The translations under genes and the position numbers were made by a program. A DNA stretch of 64,000 bases. Origin: Jackrogersella multiformis. Taxonomy: Eukaryota; Ascomycota; Sordariomycetes; Xylariales; Hypoxylaceae. Within the stretch, counting starts at the first letter, position 1; the number at the start of each line of letters is the position of its first letter. Below are positions 43,758 through 55,235 of the stretch, piece after piece. The notes under the pieces are model-generated. The model was not told the origin of the DNA. It searched no databases and was given only the letters and a program-made list of their open reading frames with translations. Location: NCBI GenBank assembly GCA_902806575.1, contig CADCXD010000018.1, positions 124,001 to 188,000 of the forward strand. Reading direction: 5' to 3'.

Positions 43758-44700
43758 ATGGGTGCTATTCCATCTATACCAACAGACCCTTCGCGACAGG
43801 TTCAGGTCATTTCAGCAGGTTATGGCCGGACAGGCACAGTTTCTATGTCATTAGCTTTAGCAAAGCTGCTTGACGGCCCAGTACTTCATGGTGGCACTCA
43901 ACTATTGATGCGGGATGACGGTAAGCTCCGTCTTGATTCTGATTCACCAGAATTTGACCAGCAGGAACTAATGTTGTTCTAGCATATTGTAGCCTATGGC
44001 TCAAGGCATATAAGGCAAAGGAAAGCGGAGACAAGGAACAAACTTTGAAGCTTGTTCGGAAAGCCACTACTGGCTTCGTAGCAACTGCATATCTGCCGCC
44101 CATCGATTTCATACCCGAGCTGATGGAGTTATATCCAGACGCAAAAGTTGTACTAGTCAGTAGAGACCCAGAGAAGTGGTGGAACAGCGTAGTGGCTCTT
44201 ACTGCCCATACCACCCCTTGGTGGCTTAATATTGCACTGGCACCTATCCCAGGGTGGAGATACATGCCATCCTTTATGAACATATTCAGCCGTTCATTCC
44301 TAAATCTTACAGAAACGGACGAGAAAACAGCTAGTCCAACCCAGCTTATCAAACAAGGCGGCCCCCGTAAGTAACCAACTATCTTCCAAACTTCACGTAG
44401 TTACTAACAATACCGGCAGACCTCTTAGAAGCCTACAACGAAAAAGTCCGGTCATTCGTCCCCAAGGGACGACTATTAGAAATGGAGCTAAGCGAAGGTT
44501 GGGAACCCCTGTGTCGATTTCTAGACGTGCCCGTTCCCGATGAACCATTCCCGAGGGCAATCGACTCCGACGCAGTAGAGGAACAGGGATCGAAAATCTT
44601 ACACAGGACTTTGCAAGTCTGGCTCGGTATTTTTTCCACGGGAGGCGTCGTCATCTACTCCGGCTTCTGGTTTTGGAAAGTTAAACACGGGATGTCTTAA
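43758..44700 (+). CDS. Membrane-anchored sulfotransferase-like P-loop protein
   Basis: Three exons fit: 43758-43920, 43983-44366 and 44420-44700, giving 275 residues. Introns are 62 nt (GTAAGC to TTCTAG) and 53 nt (GTAAGT to CGGCAG). The nearer TGTAG acceptor ten bases downstream would break the frame. SAGYGRTGTVSMSLALAKLL (about residues 19-38) is a phosphosulfate-binding P-loop of the GxxRTGTxS type. HGGTQLLMRDDAYCSLW follows, and KVVLVSRDPEKWWNSV (about 120-135) matches the second cofactor-binding motif. The C-terminus has one membrane segment (WLGIFSTGGVVIYSGFWFW) and a short basic tail. This is the fungal Sulfotransfer_4 type, often misnamed as an epimerase. The acceptor substrate is unknown. 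The gene lies about 180 bases from the tRNA-Phe gene. Confidence 0.85.
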
Positions 44701-44875
44701 AAGGATCCCTGAAATTTCGGAGCAACGGTGGACCTCGATAACACCAAGCTCATCTTATTATGTCGACTGTCAGAAACAACTCAACACCCTTAAAGATTCA
44801 AAAGAATAATTCATGGATAGTGGATATAAATTGTATTATTACCTAGGTATCTCAAAAGAAAAAAATATATAATTA

Positions 44876-44968
44876 TGCGGTGGGTGCGGATTGAACGCAC
44901 GACTTTCAGATTTTTATGAATGAAGTTGGAACTTCAGTCTGACACTCTCCCAACTGAGTTACCCCCGC
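44876..44968 (-). tRNA. tRNA-Phe (anticodon GAA) with 20-nt intron
   Basis: On the minus strand the 93-nt gene folds as a cloverleaf. Acceptor strands are GCGGGGG and CCACCGC with one G-A mismatch, and the discriminator is A. The D arm is ACTC...GAGT. The anticodon stem is TCAGA/TCTGA around CTGAAGA. The T arm is GTGCG-TTCAATC-CGCAC. A 20-nt intron follows the base 3' of GAA, the normal eukaryotic position. A run of seven T (44865-44859) right after the gene is a Pol III terminator. The A-box reads TAACTCAGTTGG instead of TAGCTCAGTTGG, with compensation in the D stem, so the gene is divergent and could be a variant or weakening copy. Confidence 0.85.
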
Positions 44969-45176
44969 AGCAAACTTGTCTCTGTCCACCTCTTGGTGAT
45001 TGATGATGGATAATTCTGTCCAATGAGAATTTATAAGTCAGGTAAGTAGCTTGGTAGTCCTTTTAGTTTGTGGGTTTGTGGATTGCGGCTCTATTTACTA
45101 TGTACCATCGAATTAGCGCTATACCATGTTATTAACATTGCGGGTCTCCTGTTAAACTTCAGACAGAAATCGATGG

Positions 45177-45181
45177 TATAT
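45177..45181. repeat. Target-site duplication, left copy
   Basis: TATAT immediately before the left LTR; the identical five bases follow the right LTR at 51661-51665. Confidence 0.7.
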
Positions 45182-45494
45182 TATCATACGGATTGGCTCC
45201 ACGAAGCAGAGTATGATCAATATATGCATGCAAGTTAATAAATACGAGATATGTTGGAACTTATAAAATAAAGCTATTAAATAAGGTTAATTAAAAGATT
45301 TGATTAATATATATAAGATTAAATTAATAAGATTAAGAAAGCGTTAATAACATTTAAAGAGATATTTAAATTATATATATATAAGTTATTACGCCTCGTT
45401 TCGTAAGAAAAAATAAAAAATAAAAACCTTAAAATTATAAAAAATTATTACTTAAATTTAAATTATAATTTTAAGCTTTATTACCTTTATTATA
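45182..45494 (+). repeat. Left LTR (313 bp)
   Basis: Begins TATCATACGG (probably an original TG start changed to TA by RIP). The outer 50 bases keep normal base composition (GGATTGGCTCCACGAAGC), while the inner part is strongly AT-shifted. It aligns along its length with 51350-51660. Confidence 0.82.
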
Positions 45495-48400
45495 AATAAT
45501 TCTTTTTCATTTTAAAAAAACCTTATTTTAAAAAAGTACGTGCTTTTTAGAAAAAAGTTAATTTTTTTATTAAAATATATTACATTAATATTACTTATTA
45601 ATTTTATTATTACGTACGTTATTATAATTATAAAGGAAACTTTATACTTTATTATTTTATAAATATTTAAGCCGAGTATTTATATTTTAATTTTATTACT
45701 TATTAATTTATAAAACCTCGAATTATTTTTTTTATTAAATAATAAATAATATTTCGAATCTTTAATAATATTTTTCTTATAAGACTTCGAAATTAAAGGT
45801 AAGATTAAAAAAAATTACCGTTTATAAGAACTTATTAAAATTAAACGACGTTTTAATACGCGGTTTTTTATTAAAATACCCGAAATAAAAAACATATCGT
45901 TTTAAAATCCTTTTTATATTTTAAAATTACTTTAATTTAATAACGATAATATCGTAATTTTTTATAACCTTTAAAATTATAAAATAATTATATAAAACGT
46001 TTCGAATATTAATAATATTAAAGTTAATTTTAATAACCCTTGTATATAATTTATTAAATTTTATTAACGAATATACGATAATTATTATATTATTTAAATA
46101 TTTATTATTATCGTTACGATTAATTAAATTATTAATAAAAACGAAATTTAAAATTAATATAATATAATTTAAATAATTTATAATACGATAATTTAATTTA
46201 ATTAAACCGGTATAATATTAATAAACGAATAAATAATTTATTTTAAATAATAAGTTTAATAAGTTAGTTTAAACTTTTCGTAATAAGTTTAAAATACGAT
46301 TATTTAACATATATAAAATAATTAACCTCGATAAAAAACTATTAATAAGTTTAAAAAAATAACTAATTATTATTAATAAGCTTTTTAAACCTTTTATTAA
46401 AATATTAAAAAGTAAAAAGATCTTTAATAAAAAGTAATAAATTAAGTTTATATTAAAAAATCTTAAATTAATAATTTTTTTATAAGAAAATATATAAACT
46501 TTACGTATATTAACGTAAAAACTTACCGTTAATTTAATAATTTAAAGGTTTATATTTAAATTACTTTTAATAAATTTAATATTTAATTAGCTTTTAATAA
46601 ATTAATTAATATTAATTTCGTTTTAAAAAGTATTAAAAAACGTGTTATATTAAAAATATTAATTAAATTAAATCCTTTCGATTAAAAAGATTTAATATAT
46701 TTTAAAGTATTATTTATTAAATATTTTAATTTAAAAGCTTAAATAAAGAACTTTTTTTTTATTATTTTTTTTATAAATTTAAATTAAGAGAATAATTAAA
46801 AAAGCTTAAATATAATTTAACTTCGTTAAAGTTAACCTTTTTATACTCGAAAGTAATAAAAGAGGAATTTTTTTTAAAAGGGCCGCCGAAGTATTTAATA
46901 ATAACTTAAGTAATTTTAATTTCGATAATTAATCTTAAAACTTTAAATTACTTAAAAACCTTTTTAAAAAATTACCTCGAGGTAATTTTACGCCTTTAAA
47001 TAACGATAAAAATCCTTTACTTTAAAATAATAATAACCGATTATTTAAAGTTTTAAAATAATTAATTTATTTTTTTTACGTTATAATTACCGTTAATTTA
47101 ATATAACTTAATAAACTTACCGTTTACGATAGTAAGGATTTCTTAAAATTTTAAACTTAATAAATAAAAGTTAAAATATATTTAAAAACGTATACGAAAA
47201 GTTTTCTTAAAGATTTTTACCGTATTAATTAAGTTAAATCGTTATTATTTAAAAAAGTATAATTATAATATTAATAATATAAAAGTTAAGTTATACGGTT
47301 AAAGGTTTTTAGTATTTAAATAATATACGTTATTACCTTTTAAAAACGTTTTATAAATTTTTAAAAAAAACATCGCAATTTAAAAAAAAAATAAGCTTAA
47401 ATATTTAAAAAATATTACTTAATATTTCACCGAGTTATTAAATCTTAATAAAGTGGTTTAATAATTTAAAATAACGTTTTAAAATTATATCGTTAAAACT
47501 TTTTTTAACGAAATTATTAAATTAATTTATTTTAAATAAAAGGAATTTTTAAATACGAATAAAAAATTCCTTATTATTATTTAAAAAGTAAGTTAAATAT
47601 ATAAAAATATATTAATTAATCCCGGTATTTCGGGGAAAAAAAGACTCGTTTTAACTTAAAAGCCTTCGAAATTAAGCTAAGTTAATTGCGGAAAAAAGAA
47701 TCGCTTTAATTCGAGTTAAAATCGATCCTTAAAAAATAACGATAAATTTAAAAACGAAAGTAAGTTAAAATTAAATTAAAAGAATAAGGTTTAATTTAAT
47801 AATAAAGATACTTTAAAAGGGATTAATTAAGTAAATATAAATTAATAAAAAAAGGATAAGAAATTTTATTAACGTTATAAACGTAATAATTATTAAACCT
47901 TTTTTTATTTTATTAAAAAAAACGTTAATAATAAAGACTTATTATTAAATTTAAATAAAGTTTTTTTCGTAAAACGACCTCGAAATAATAATATTTAACT
48001 TATATTTTTATTATAAAAAAAGGTACGAATAAATATAACTTTACGGGAATTATTTTATTTAAAATTAACTTTAAAATAAAAATTTATTATTAATATAATA
48101 TTATTATATAATAAAAAAAATATTAAATATAAACGTTATTAAATTTTAAAAGCTTAATTTTAATGATATTTTTTTTAAAGTAAAGAAATAAAAATTATTA
48201 ATTATTAAGAAATAATATATTTAACTCGTGTTAACTTTTAATTTAACTTAAATCTTTTTTATAAAACGTTATTATATTATTTTTATTATTTTTTATTATT
48301 AAATAAAAAAAATTTTAAATTAATTTTAAATTAAACGCTTTAAATAATAAATACGATATTATTATATTATAATAATAAATAAAAGTTTATAAGTTTATAA

Positions 48401-51332
48401 ACTTTTTTTTAAATTTTAAAAAAATTAAGTTTAATTTTTCTTATTATCGGAAATATTATATTAACTTAACCTTACGTAATCCGGGAAAGTTAATTAATAT
48501 AACGATAATAAAAAATATTAAAGTAATTAAAACATTAAAAAATATTTTTAAAGAATTTTATAAATTTATGCATATTATAATTAAGGAAATAAAGTAATGT
48601 TTTTTAAATTATTAATTTTTAAGAAAAAAAAACACTTTTTTAAAAACCTTTTTACGTTATAAACGAAAAAAAATTCGATATATTTAAACTATAATTAAAT
48701 AAAATAATTAATAACGGTCGAATTTAAAGATTAACCTTATTTTATATAATACTTATAATATTTATTAATAAACTTAATCCTTAAAACCTTTTTAAGTTAA
48801 TAATTAATTATTAAAACTTAAATAATATTATTATTTTTATTCGTTATTTTATATTCTTAATATTTAAATTATAAGCTTATTTTAAAACCGTAAAATAATT
48901 TATAAAAATCGATTTTAAATTAAGATTTTACTTAATTAAAATTAAGGAAAAAAATAAGTAAAAAATAATATTTTATTATAAATATAGCTTTTTAAATATT
49001 TAATAATATTATTCGGATTAATTAACGTTCTTATAATTTTCTAATTAATAATAAATAATATTTTTTAAGATTTTATTGATTTAAGCTTTTTAATATACTT
49101 AAATAATTTCTTTATTTATATAAATACGATAAAAAATATAATAAAATTATTAAAAAAATCTTAAAAAAACTTATAAAATATTATTTAACGATTAATCCAC
49201 GAAAATACTTTTAAAAAGTATAAAAAATAAACTTTTTAAAATATATTATTAAAGTAAATAACATTTTAATAACTTAAAATAAAGTTAATTATATTAATAA
49301 TTAAGAAATATTTAAATCCTTTAAAAAATTTTAATAATTTATCGATTTTATAAACTTTTATCGATAATTTATAAAGAAATTCTCGGAGATAATAAGGTTA
49401 ATTATTAATATATTAAATTATATTATTAACGCCGTTCTTTTTTAAAAAAATAAATAAAGTAAACTTAAATTAATAACTTATTATTCTTATAAATTTATAA
49501 TAAAAAATTATTAATTATAATAGATTTTTTCGAAAAATAACATTAATATTTAAAAAGTATTAAATATTAAATTTTATTTTATTTTATAACGGCTAAAATT
49601 TTAAACTAACGTTAAACTTAATAAGCATAAAAATTATTATTATATTAATTTATTATTAATTATCGATTAAAAAAATAAAATAATAAAGCCGATATTTTTT
49701 TTAAATTATCGTAATATTAACTTAAAAAAGAAAAAATTAAAAACTAACTTATAAAATCGGTTTTATAAGATAAATATTTTTTACATTTTTAAGGAATTTT
49801 ATTCGTTTTTTTAATAGCCGTTTTTATTATATTAAAAAAACTATATAGTTTTATTACTTTTAATTAAACTTTCGACTTTATAAAAAAATTAAAGAAAATA
49901 ATTATTAATAACCCGGAATATATTGCGTAAATTATAAACCTTTTTAAAGATATTATCTTTTAAAATAATTTCTTATATTAAAAAAATAAACTTTAAATAC
50001 TTATAAAACTTTAAAAAGAAGTTATTTTTTTTAAATATAACACTTTTATCGTTAAATATATAGGAATAAATAAAACTTTAAAATTAATTATTTAAAACTT
50101 TTAATAATTAAATATTAAAAATACCGTTTAAAATTACGTACGAGATTATTTAAAATGTTAATAAAATAAAATCTTTCGTTACGCTTTATATAAATATTTT
50201 TAACCGATAAAATTACATTATAAATCTTAATTAATAATAATAATAAACTTTATTATAAACTTTCCTTTATTAAATGATTATAACTTTATTTAAGTAATAA
50301 TAAATTTATTTTTAAAAATAACTTACTTTATCTTTTTTAAGGTAAAAATTTTTTTTAATAATTTAATTAAAATTTTTATTAAATAATATTAAAAATTATA
50401 TAGCGTATCATTAAATATTATTTTTAATAAAAACTTTAAGTTTATTTTTTATATTTAAAAAAACTTTTTTAAATTAATAAAAATCAAGTTTTATATAAGC
50501 ATTATATTTCATTCGTAAATTAACGATTAAACCGAACGCTTTAATTAAATCTTAAAAATTTACTTTAAAGCTTTCGTTAATTATAAAATAAGTAATTAAA
50601 AAAACCTTTTTATAATAATTAAATTTATTTATAATAATATTACTTTATTATTAATATAATTTATACCTTTTTATATTAATTATAATTATTATTTAATCGT
50701 TTATAACTTTTTTATAAATACTTTATATAATTTAAGAAATAAATTATATATATATTAAATAATATAAATATATTAAAAAACATAAAAACACTTAAAATAA
50801 AGCCGTTAACGAATAAAAAAATAAATCGATAAACGATAAAAAAATATATTAACTTTTTAAAAAAATAATTTATAATATTTAATATAAAGAATATTAAGAT
50901 TAAATGCTTTATTAAGAAATTAAATAAAAAATTCTTAAAACTTTTTAAGATTTAATAAAAATTTTTTTTTATCGCGGTAAAACTTATTTTATTTAAAGGT
51001 TAAAAAATATATAATTCGTTTTATATTTTACTTATTAAACTTTACCGCGTTAATAATTAAAAACTCCTTAACTTTAATTAAGTTTTATATAAAGTAACTT
51101 TAATAAAGTTTAAAGATTATTAAGTAAAATAAGTTATAAATTTTATTAAAAATTAAAGTAAAGTAAAATATCTTATAAAATAAAAAAAATAATTAATTAA
51201 AAAGTATTAAACTTAAAAACCTTATAAATATATATTTAATAACGAAATAAAAGTAATAATTAAATTATTTTATAAAAAATACGCCGATAAATATAATTTT
51301 ATAATCGTTTAAAATATTTAAAATCGAGTATT

Positions 51333-51345
51333 AAAAAAAAGAAAG
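51333..51345 (+). other. Polypurine tract of the LTR element
   Basis: Thirteen purines (eight A, then GAAAG) immediately inside the right LTR, the expected plus-strand primer site of an LTR retrotransposon. Confidence 0.55.
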
Positions 51346-51349
51346 TTAA

Positions 51350-51660
51350 TATTATACAAATAAACTTTATAAAGTAAAATATAATTAATATATATATATA
51401 AATTAATAAATATAAAATATGTTAAAACTTATAAAATAAAGCTATTAAATAAAGTTAATTAAAAAATTTAATTAATATATATAAAACTAAACTAACAGGA
51501 TTAAGAAGGCGCTAACGACGCTTAAGGAGATATTCAGATTATATATATAAGTTATTACGCCTCGCTTCGCAAGAAGAGATAAAAGGTAAGGACCTTAAGA
51601 CCATAGAGAATTATTACTCGAATCTGAACTATAATTCCAAGCCCTATTGCCCTTGTCACA
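51350..51660 (+). repeat. Right LTR (311 bp)
   Basis: Begins TATTATACAA and ends CTTGTCACA, followed by TATAT. Its inner 145 bases are AT-shifted, but from about 51496 to the end it keeps C and G (AAGGCGCTAACGACGC). This is the mirror image of the left LTR. Confidence 0.82.
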
Positions 51661-51665
51661 TATAT
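51661..51665. repeat. Target-site duplication, right copy
   Basis: TATAT directly after the right LTR, matching 45177-45181. Confidence 0.7.
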
Positions 51666-52640
51666 CCACTTAGTATATTGACATGATATCGTTGCCTTAT
51701 AGTCAGTTTTGTATATTAGTTATTAGGCATAGCCATACGTATTGTGGCTGGTTCTGCGAATTAGTCAACAACTAGCAAGCATGCTGTCGATTATCGAAAA
51801 TATTTTTGAATATATGTAACTTAACGGATTACTTAATAGGATGTACTTCGAGAAGAGATCTTTTACATGGTTATTACAGTAATCGTCATTAATACTTCTC
51901 TAGGTAGGTAGGTAGGTAAGCATGAAAGTGAGACGACCCTTGCAACACGAGTTACCAACTCCACGGGGCTCGTCATCCGAATCGGACATCCCTACCAATC
52001 CACATTCGCCGAAATCACATATCTAGTGTAGAAATAAATATTTAAATTATAACCACTGGATACCACGAGTTCAGCTTTCAACCTCTTGGTACTGCCCAAT
52101 TCTTTGGAAGGAATAATATCGAAACGCTATTGTCTGACTAAACATACTAGGTTACCGCGCAGTCAGGCGATGTGACGAGAGCATATATAATGCTTATGTA
52201 AATCAACTATTAGTTAGACACTCTGCAGGGGACGGAGTCCCATAGATCAAGTAGGTAAGATCAGGCTTTTTAGCTGAAAGCTAACCCGCATCTCGCCCCG
52301 GATATAATTGCTTGTTTGTCGGTGGAGCTGAAATAGGTGGCGCAACGCTCGGTAGAGCGGTCCGCTTTCGGTTAAGAGGCAAGCTACGGGGAATCCCACG
52401 ATAAGAACCACAGGGGTTCGCGGACGCATTGCTTGTATGTACTAATGTCCGGAAACCTGCTTACCTAGGTAGGTAGGTGGGTAGATATTATGAATCAAAA
52501 AAGGTCCCTATGCTACTTTGGAAGGCCTTCGTGCCGGAAATAAAAGCAAGGACGATGCCTCTGAAGGAGAGAGAATCTCTTTCTTTGGCCTCAGCGCTAT
52601 CGGAAGACTAGATCTTTGTTGCGGTCGAAGAAGAAGAACC
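51666..52640. other. Intergenic between LTR element and esterase
   Basis: About 1 kb of normal composition. It includes a TACCTAGGTAGGTAGGTGGG motif run at about 52463-52482 and a weakly tRNA-like stretch near 52335-52400 that does not fold well. The frame open upstream of the esterase start (from 52518) lacks an ATG and is treated as leader. Confidence 0.45.
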
Positions 52641-54529
52641 ATGCGTCTACTACATTCCTTTTTCGGCACATCGCTGGCATGCGGCGTCGTAGTCGCGACT
52701 CAGCACAATCCATCGGTCATTGATGCCAAGAACAATGTCACGTACCGAGGGTTGAGCCGCAACGGGATCGAGGTCTTCCTGAATATCCCCTACGGCCAAG
52801 ATACAAGCGGCGCAAATCGGTTCAAACCACCGCAGGTCTTCATGCCTGAACCGGGGAGCACCATCGACGCGCGGTTATATGGCCCAGCCTGCCCGCAGCC
52901 TTTAGGAGCGGGCATCCCCCCTCTCCAGTTAACCAACGTGACGGCGATCACAGAGGATTGCCTCAACTTGAACGTAGTACGGCCAAGCAGTCTGACCGCG
53001 GATGACCGGCTGCCCGTCTTGGTCTACATCCATGGCGGCAGCTTCTGGACCGGCCAGAACAGCGAGCTTGTGACCCAGCCGGACGGCATGATCCTCGAGT
53101 CTATAGCAAACGGCCTTCCGATAATCCACGTAGCTATGAACTACCGTCTCGGGTGTACGTGAATGCCCAACTGTTTCTCTCTTCAAGTCACATAAGACTT
53201 AACTCGCTGTTAACGCACATTCCATGCATATAGTCTTCGGGTTCTCGCAATCCAACGCCCTCGAGTCGGAAGGTTCCGAGAATGCCGGCCTGCGAGATCA
53301 ACGGCTCGCCATCGAGTGGGTTCGCGACAACATCGCGCACTTCGGCGGCGATCCCGGGAGGATCACCATCTCCGGCCAGTCTTCCGGCGGTAAGTCGTCT
53401 ACTCGCCACCATCAAACCCTGTCCTTCTAACCAAAGAATAACAGGGCTTGCCGTCGGCATGCAGATAATGGCGTTCGGGGGAAGCAAGCCGGTGCCGTTC
53501 CAGCAGAGCATCGCGGAGAGCCAGACGCTGGAGCCGGGCATCACGGGGAACTACACGATCGACGCCTTCGCCGCGGTCGTCGAGCACGTCGGGTGCACCG
53601 GCGGGGCCCTACACTCCGCCGAGACGGTCGCGTGCCTGCGCGCCCTCGACATGGCCACGCTCCAGGCGGCGGCGGAGGCGACGTACGTCTCGGACGCGGC
53701 GCACAACGTCGGGGACATCTGGCTGCCGGCGGTGGACGGGTCGTTCCTGCCGGCGGCGCCGTCGCAGCTCATCGCCTCGGGGCGCCTCGCCAACGTCACC
53801 GCCATGATGGGGTGGTGCGAGGACGACGTGGCGCTGTTCACCGACCCCGCCATCGCGTCGCCCGCCGACACGCGCGCCTTCCTGCGCGCCTACGCCCCGG
53901 GCCTCGGCGGCTCCAGCCTCGACGCCCTGCTGTCGCTGTACCCGTCGGCGGAGTTCAGTGCGGCCGAGGCGGCCGGGGGCATGTCGGCGGAGTTCTACCG
54001 CGCGGCGCGCGTGTTCCGGGACGTGCTGATGGCGTGCGAGCCGGCGCTGTACGGGGCGGCGCTGGCGGCGGCGGGCAACGCGGTGTACCTGTATGACTGG
54101 AACGCGACGGTGCTGGAGGCGATCGTGGCGGACCTGTACGGGCTGCCGGGGCTGGGCGTGGTGCACACGTCGGAGTTCGCGTACGTGTTCGGCAACCTGT
54201 CGCACTACGACGCGGCGGGGTACCCGTTCGCGCCGACGGCGGCGGACTACGCGCTGGCGCGGCGGGGGTCGCGGTCGTGGAGCACGTTCGCGAGCGTGGG
54301 GGCGCCCGGGAGGGAGGGCCACGACACGTTCGTCGGGTTCGGGGTGGCGTTCCGAGAGGGCGTGACGGACGCGGACGCGGGGTTTTCCGTGTTCGTGGCG
54401 GGCGGGCCGGACGAGGGGTTCTCCGCCGTCGAGGGCGCCGGCGCGAAGTCCGTGGTGGCTGCGCAGAACCTGAGGGAGCGGTGCGCCTTCATCAACTCGG
54501 AGGCGATTATCGAACAGCTCAGATTTTGA
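52641..54529 (+). CDS. Secreted type-B carboxylesterase/lipase
   Basis: Three exons fit: 52641-53154, 53234-53389 and 53445-54529, giving 584 residues. Introns are 79 nt (GTACGT to TATAG) and 55 nt (GTAAGT to ACAG). Residues 1-20 form a signal peptide (MRLLHSFFGTSLACGVVVA). The alpha/beta-hydrolase landmarks are NIPYGQDTSGANRFKPP, EDCLNLNVVRP, YIHGGSFWTG (oxyanion hole), NYRLGFFGF (made by splicing), NIAHFGGDPGRITISGQSSG with the nucleophile Ser in GQSSG, and VVHTSEFAYVFGN with the probable catalytic His. It should hydrolyse carboxylic esters outside the cell; the substrate is unknown. Exon 3 is exceptionally GC-rich (third positions almost all G or C), in contrast to the AT-rich element 1 kb upstream. 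The stop codon begins a TGA/TGG repeat. Confidence 0.92.
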
Positions 54530-54554
54530 TGATGATGGTGATGATGATGATGAT
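54527..54554. repeat. TGA/TGG trinucleotide repeat at the esterase stop
   Basis: Nine trinucleotide units (TGA or ATGG-shifted variants) starting with the stop codon itself, so slippage here would not change the protein. Confidence 0.75.
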
Positions 54555-55235
54555 TTCTTGTTTATAGTTAGCTAGAATACAAGTTCTTGATTCTAGTCGA
54601 CCTAGTCGATATGTTATACTGAAATGAGGTTAACGAAGAGGAGGTTTTGCGTAGGACAGAACGCCGGTGGCTTGGTTTTATATGCACCAATAAGAGCAAT
54701 GTAACATACCTAGCTAGGTACACTTGAGATAGCAATCATACAGATAATCTCATGAACAAGCTTGACCGCTTTTCCTGGGGGGGTGAGGCTATTTATATTC
54801 ATATGGGTGCATACATATGCACAGAGTCCTACTCCTTCCCTTTAACCAATAAAGAAGCGCCACAATGATTTGTATATATCATGCATGTGTACCTGGGTAG
54901 GATGGTTCCTACCTCTTCACCTACAATAAATTATAACGGCCTCCGACATCTTCCCAACATACCGAATGTCCAAAAGAAAAGACTATCCAAGTACTCCATC
55001 CCAAGATTCAGAGTTTGATGTTGGTAGATGATGATTTCATATTCGATTATGTGTTTCATACCGTCGCTAGTACTCCATTCCATTATGCGATGTTTATGAA
55101 CACTACCTTATTAAAACGCCTCTGATAATGCATTCATATCGCCTCGTTACTCGTCGTTATTCATGCCTAGTTGTAATACAGGATTCGCCTTTCATAGATT
55201 CGATGACAACGCTTAATTTTCCACACAAACACTCC
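54530..55235. other. Intergenic, convergent 3' regions
   Basis: About 700 bases between the esterase (+) and sld3 (-). AT-rich beyond the trinucleotide repeat; no gene is visible. Confidence 0.5.

Larger units (their letters stand above)
45182..51660. mobile_element. RIP-inactivated LTR retrotransposon, full length
   Basis: A 6.48-kb block of extreme AT content is bounded by two direct repeats of about 312 bp and by a TATAT duplication. Between the LTRs (45495-51349) no reading frame of useful length survives. Stops occur everywhere and C and G are almost eliminated except in a few words such as TTCG and TACG. Comparing the LTRs base by base, nearly all differences are C/T or G/A, the RIP pattern. 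A polypurine tract at 51333-51345 sits four bases before the right LTR, so the coding strand was plus. The superfamily (Ty3 or Ty1-like) cannot be read because no protein motif remains. A primer-binding site is not recognisable. RIP implies that at least one other copy existed in the genome. Confidence 0.88.

Noticed and set aside
45252..45262. TGTTGGAAC as the left boundary of the LTR
   Set aside because: Similarity between the two repeats continues about 70 bases further out on the left, and the TATAT duplication fits only the outer boundary.
45495..51349. Reverse transcriptase or integrase coding region
   Set aside because: RIP has removed nearly all C and G; no motif could be read in any frame, so no gene is claimed.
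52335..52400. tRNA-like stretch (GGTAGAGCGG, TTTCGGTTAAG)
   Set aside because: No acceptor stem, no proper T arm with TTC loop and no consistent anticodon stem could be drawn.
52518..52640. N-terminal extension of the esterase
   Set aside because: The extension has no ATG start, and the Met at 52641 begins a good signal peptide.
53609..54322. Minus-strand Arg-rich frame of 237 residues
   Set aside because: Antisense to the GC-rich exon 3 of the esterase, which shows clear hydrolase motifs on the plus strand.
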